Notes under the pieces: model-generated | Told to the model about the DNA's origin: nothing | Database searches by the model: none | The model's input: the letters and a program-made list of their open reading frames with translations, nothing else | In this document: positions 60,522 through 64,000 of the stretch, one piece after another | How positions within the stretch are numbered: the first letter of the stretch is position 1 | Layout of the letters: every line of letters begins with the position of its first letter | Position numbers and translations under genes: made by a program | Assembly (NCBI RefSeq): GCF_001591025.1 | Contig: NZ_BCTZ01000001.1 | Span: forward strand, 62,001 to 126,000 | Direction: 5' to 3' | Source: Sphingomonas soli NBRC 100801 | Lineage (GTDB): Bacteria; Pseudomonadota; Alphaproteobacteria; Sphingomonadales; Sphingomonadaceae | Length of the DNA: 64,000 bases

Positions 60522-60875
60522 ATGACCTATCAACCCATCGGACAAGCGGCGGATCGCGTGGTTTCGACGCTGATTTCGGGGCTCGAACTCGAGTTCGGAC
60601 GCGGGGCCGGCGAGGCCTTGGCGCAGCGGTTTCTGGCGGCCGAGGAGGTCGAATTTCACTGGGATGCGCGCGTGGAAGAGCGCTGGATCGGGACGTTCGA
60701 AGGGTTGCCCGAGGACGTTCTTGAGCTCGATCGGATACGGATCATGGGGCGCCTGGATGGCCGCTGGTTCGTCGCGGTGATGATCGTCGACGGCGACGGA
60801 AATGCCCATGGGATGATGGGCAAGCGCGTGTTTTCCAGCCGGGCCTACGCGGTCCGGGCATTCGCGGATGCGTGA
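60522..60875 (+). CDS. Hypothetical ICE protein
   Basis: 117 residues from ATG 60522. MTYQPIGQAADRVVSTLISG, then a region with VEFHWDARVEERWIGTFEG and FVAVMIVDGDGNAHGM. Placed between the transglycosylase and the relaxase, where such small proteins are usual; likely an accessory transfer protein. Family not recognised. Confidence 0.65.
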   Translation: MTYQPIGQAADRVVSTLISGLELEFGRGAGEALAQRFLAAEEVEFHWDARVEERWIGTFEGLPEDVLELDRIRIMGRLDGRWFVAVMIVDGDGNAHGMMGKRVFSSRAYAVRAFADA

Positions 60876-60883
60876 CGGCAGAA

Positions 60884-60930
60884 GGCCGGGATGCGGTGCC
60901 GGACAGGCGTTCGCGTCCCGGCCTATTTTT
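60884..60930 (+). terminator. Rho-independent terminator
   Basis: GGCCGGGA and TCCCGGCC (eight pairs) enclose about 24 bases, followed by TATTTTT. Nine bases after the stop of the 117-residue gene, so it ends the transfer-gene transcript before the relaxase leader. Confidence 0.75.
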
Positions 60931-60993
60931 GCGCGCCGAGGGGAGAGAAGGGGTGGCAGGAGAGGGAGGAAGGGAATGCAAGAGAAAGGCAAT

Positions 60994-61118
60994 GTCTCGC
61001 GAGACTTGCTATGTGATTGTCTGCACATCGTTTTTTCGCGAGACATGCGATCTGCGGCGCGAGACATCCTCGCCAGAAATGGCGGAAATCCGCCATTCTT
61101 CATGGCCGTTTGCGAGAC
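60994..61118. other. Candidate origin of transfer (oriT)
   Basis: Just upstream of the relaxase lie four GCGAGAC repeats (60999, 61038, 61059, 61112). The first is in the 12-base palindrome GTCTCGCGAGAC (60994-61005). The second and third extend to GCGAGACAT and are 21 bases apart. A near-perfect hairpin, AATGGCGGA-AA-TCCGCCATT, lies at 61078-61097. Iterons plus hairpin beside a relaxase gene are the usual form of oriT; no nic site was identified. Confidence 0.5.
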
Positions 61119-61139
61119 TCTGCCCGTGGGTTCGCCGGC

Positions 61140-63113
61140 ATGAGCGAGGACGACGATTTCACCCCGCGCCTGGGCAAGATCCGCAACCGGGGCGGCGGCA
61201 AGCGCGCCCGGCGCTACCTCGCGACCGTGGTCGTCGCCGCGGTCCGCTCGGCCGAGAAAGGCGCGATACGCAGCCGCCGCTTCGACGGCAGCCGGATCGG
61301 GCGCGGCGCGAGCATGGGTAGGCTGTTGTCGAGCCGCGACCGGCTGGCGGCGTTCCGGTCGCGCCGCGCAGTGGTCAAGACGCGGCTGGTCCGGCTCGGC
61401 GGCAAGGGCCTGTCGGCGGCGCGCGCGCACCTGCGCTATATCCAGCGCGACGGCGTCACGCGCGAAGGCGAGCCGGGCCAACTCTATTCCGCCGAGCGCG
61501 ACCGCGCTGACGGCAAGGCGTTCCTCGAACGCTGCGACGGCGACCGCCACCAGTTCCGCTTCATCGTCTCCGCCGAGGACGGTTCGGAATATCCCGACCT
61601 CAAGCCCTATATCCGCCGCCTGATGACGCAGATGGAAGCCGATCTCGGCACGCGTCTCGACTGGGTCGCGGTGGACCATTTCAACACGGCGCATCCGCAT
61701 ACCCACATCATGCTGCGCGGCGTCGACGACCGGGGCTAGAATCTTGTGATCGCCCGCGAGTATATCTCGCACGGAATCCGCGAGCGCGCCGCCGAGCTGG
61801 CGACGCTCGACCTGGGGCCGCGGACGACCCAGGAAATCGAGGCGCGCTTGCGCCACGATATCGGCGAGGAGCGTGTGACCGCGATCGACCGGCGGCTGCT
61901 CCGTTCGATGGACGCCGATCGCATCGTGTCCTCGGCCGACCGCGATCCATTCCAACAGTCGCTTCGCGCCGGCCGGTTGCAGAAGCTGGCGAGCCTCGGT
62001 CTTGCCGAGAGCCTGGACGGTGGGCGCTGGCAGCTCGCCGGCGATCTCGAGGCGACGCTTCGGACGATGGGCGAGCGCGACGACATCATCCGGACCATGC
62101 AGCGCGAGCTGACGGCGCGCAGGCTCGAACGGCCTTGGATCGGGCGAAGCCTGCTCGGTAGCGGAGATAACGAGCCTGTTATCGGGCGCGTCATCGCGCG
62201 CGGCTTCGCCGACGAGCATCGAGATCGCCATTTCCTTCTGGTCGACGGCGTCGACGGCCATGCTCATTATGTCGATATCGGCCGCGGCGATGCGCTAGGT
62301 CAGATCGCCGAAGGCGCGATCGTGCTGGTGAGCGCGCGCAGCCTCGAGGTTCGCGACGTCGACAGGGTCGTGGCCGAGGTCGCCGCCGCCAATGGTAGAC
62401 GCTATTCGGTCGATCTCCATCTGCGGCACGATCCGACCGCGACCGAGGCGTTCGCGGAGAGCCATGTCCGGCGGCTCGAAGCTATGCGCCGGGCAGGTGC
62501 CGGCGTCATACGCGAGCCTGACGGCAGTTGGACGATCCCGGCGGATCATCTCGACCGTGCGGCGGCCCATGCGGCGCGCTACTTCCGCGATCACCCGGTC
62601 CAGGTCGAAACCCTCTCGGCCGTGCCGCTGGACCAGATGAAAGGCGCCGAGGCGGCAACCTGGCTCGACCGAGAACTTGCCGATGGGGCGCCGCATGCCG
62701 TGCGCGATGCAGGGTTCGGGCGGGAACTGCGCGGTGCGCTGGCGGCGCGCAGGCAATGGCTGATCGAGCAGGAACTTGGCGGCGGGGAGGGCCGTCGCTT
62801 CCGGCTGCGCGCCAATGCGCTGGCGATCCTCCAGCGGCGGGAATTGCTGCGGGTCGGGGAACGGCTAGCGGAAACTCTGGGCAAGGCATTTGTTGAGGCG
62901 CAGACCGGTGCCGCGATCGACGGGCGCCTCGCGCGTCACGTCGATCTCGCCAGCGGGCGGTTCGCCGTGCTGGAGAAAAGCCGGGAGTTCACGCTGGTGC
63001 CTTGGCGCCCCGTACTTGAGCGGCAGCTGGGCAATCAGGTCGGCGGAATCATGCGGGCGGGCGGGGTTACCTGGCAGCTCGGGCGCGGACGGCTGGGGCC
63101 GGAGGTCAGCTAA
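61140..63113 (+). pseudogene. VirD2/DUF3363-type relaxase interrupted by an amber codon
   Basis: One frame of 658 codons contains a single TAG at 61737-61739. Before it: LRYIQRDGVTREGEPGQLYS, FRFIVSAEDGSEYPDLKPYI, and the metal-binding histidines 185, 187 and 189 in HFNTAHPHTHIMLRG. After it the frame continues NLVIAREYISHGIRERAAEL, exactly as expected for the family, to the TAA at 63113. Related proteins have a sense codon at this place, so this looks like a point nonsense mutation. An ATG at 61746 could start a C-terminal fragment. Mobilisation is probably lost. Confidence 0.85.
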
Positions 63114-63251
63114 CTCTGATGGATCTGGCTGCTTTGCGCCCCAGTTTCGGCCGCTCAACGTCGATTGTGGCGACCCAAAAAGCAGCCGATGTCCGATATT
63201 GGCGAAGAGGCCTTCACCTGGCGGGCGGGCGTTATGGCAGGCGTGGCTCAC

Positions 63252-64000
63252 TTATTCCGATTGCCGCGCTCCCGCCACCGCCCACGTCACCAACGACTCT
63301 CCGCTAACCGGATTTTCGATTGTTACTTTGTCCAACGTCGTTGCGATCAGGCAGATTGGCCGCTGTTCCGGGCCGCCAGGCTGACGGCATGCTGTCGCGC
63401 CGCCGCCTGGGACAGCGGCGATATGGCCGGTCAACTGGACACGGAAACCCTGTTCCGGTCGGAAAGCCTCCGTCGCCACGCGCACAACTGCTGTATAGGG
63501 TCTCCCGTCGCGGCGGCGTTGGCGAGCACCTCCGGCAGCAAAGAACTGACCGATCGCCAGGGTCTGCCCGGGCAGTGTGACCGGGTCGGTAGCGTTCGGT
63601 GCGCCCGTGTCGCCTCCGGATGGGCATGACTCGCTCAGGGTCCAGGGCCGCGCGATCCAGAAGCCTTCGATCGCCTCGATATCGGAACGGGCAGCTTCCG
63701 GCCACCAATCGGTCGGCGCTAACGCCACGGGAGCGACATGAAAGCGGAGGGCTTCCGCCTCTTCGTCATACCGCCAGCGCATTGGAGCATTGCTCGACTC
63801 GCCGGCCGGGCCACCGCATCCAAACGGCAAGGCGATCGAGAAGCGCTTGCCGACTGCCTCGTCGAGTTCCGGTGGTCGTGCCGCGCCCTGTGCCGTCGCA
63901 TCGGCTGCAATCGACGCCAGCGCTATCAGGGCGGCGCGATCCAGGGTGCGGCTCGGCGGTTCGGCGGGAGTGGCGGTCGGCACCGGCGTAGCCAGAGGCG
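63252..64000 (-). CDS. Hypothetical protein, 5' end beyond window
   Basis: At least 249 codons; the frame is open to the right edge (GTG at 63983 is a possible start). An N-terminal segment rich in Ala/Pro, then LDEAVGKRFSIALPFGCGGP, MRWRYDEEAEALRFHVAPVA and PYTAVVRVATEAFRPEQGFR. Looks like a periplasmic or anchored protein with conserved cysteines in FGCGG and TACRQPGGPEQRPICL. Family not recognised. Confidence 0.55.
   Translation of the reverse strand, partial: PLATPVPTATPAEPPSRTLDRAALIALASIAADATAQGAARPPELDEAVGKRFSIALPFGCGGPAGESSNAPMRWRYDEEAEALRFHVAPVALAPTDWWPEAARSDIEAIEGFWIARPWTLSESCPSGGDTGAPNATDPVTLPGQTLAIGQFFAAGGARQRRRDGRPYTAVVRVATEAFRPEQGFRVQLTGHIAAVPGGGATACRQPGGPEQRPICLIATTLDKVTIENPVSGESLVTWAVAGARQSE

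Noticed and set aside
1..64000. tRNA or tmRNA genes as ICE attachment sites
   Set aside because: No cloverleaf with a T-loop GTTCRA block and CCA-like end was found by eye; a covariance search would be decisive.

Overview
The window looks like chromosomal or ICE-borne accessory DNA from a sphingomonad (Alphaproteobacteria, Sphingomonadales). The evidence is the high GC, a His-Xaa-Ser (hxs) maturation locus, a lasso peptide cluster with an Atxe2-type isopeptidase, Caulobacter-like hfa genes, small sphingomonad families (DUF6961, DUF2958, DUF736), and alphaproteobacterial LexA boxes of the form GTTC-N7-GTTC. No rRNA, tRNA or CRISPR array was seen.

Layout. 1-1900: an SOS-type pair (CoiA-like DUF6035 protein and an SRAP-like protein) behind a LexA box. 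1964-5734: a serine recombinase with two ParB-like genes and a divergent HTH gene. 5959-8174: an operon led by an Ntn-hydrolase (proteasome/HslV-like) protein, with very small coupled genes and a duplicated 55-residue protein. 8171-12869: nitrilase-fold protein, patatin phospholipase and a HigA-type HTH/dCTP deaminase-like fusion, a candidate defence cluster. 13305-15705: small regulators and membrane proteins. 16005-19361: hxsA, C, B, D. 20158-22230: broken PIN gene, then a CPBP protease/membrane protein/XRE operon behind two identical-type operators. 22475-26751: hfaD- and hfaB-like genes, truncated at a junction with a sigma-factor remnant. 26810-28436: nucleotidyltransferase-HEPN protein and two head-to-head IS5 transposase halves. 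28725-35649: LexA box, S24 regulator, three secreted Rhs-type ORFs and an AT-rich immunity gene. 35690-37000: an IS110 element. 37245-38566: a second SOS box with a damaged SRAP gene and its partners. 38943-49088: a complete lasso peptide system (sigma, FecR, TonB receptor, isopeptidase; precursor, B and C proteins) interrupted by a FitAB-type toxin-antitoxin pair. 49209-52159: luxR, luxI, a phytanoyl-CoA-type dioxygenase and a GntR regulator. 52520-63113: decayed ICE/mobilisation module (DUF2285, DUF2958, ParB, MucR, DUF736, AlpA, TraF, transglycosylase, relaxase with an internal amber codon).

How it fits together. The lasso genes form a production arm (minus strand A-B-C) and a receptor arm (plus strand sigma/FecR/TonB receptor/isopeptidase) that probably senses, imports and linearises the peptide. 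The luxI operon points at the lasso precursor, and the same 16-base motif lies upstream of both luxI and luxR. Three LexA boxes suggest DNA damage controls both SRAP loci and the S24/Rhs boundary. The strongest candidates for something undescribed are the proteasome-like operon at 5959-7779 and the neighbouring patatin/nitrilase/dCTP deaminase-like cluster at 8171-12869. Together with the flanking recombinase they resemble a defence island. All functional assignments rest on motifs read by eye; no database search was possible.
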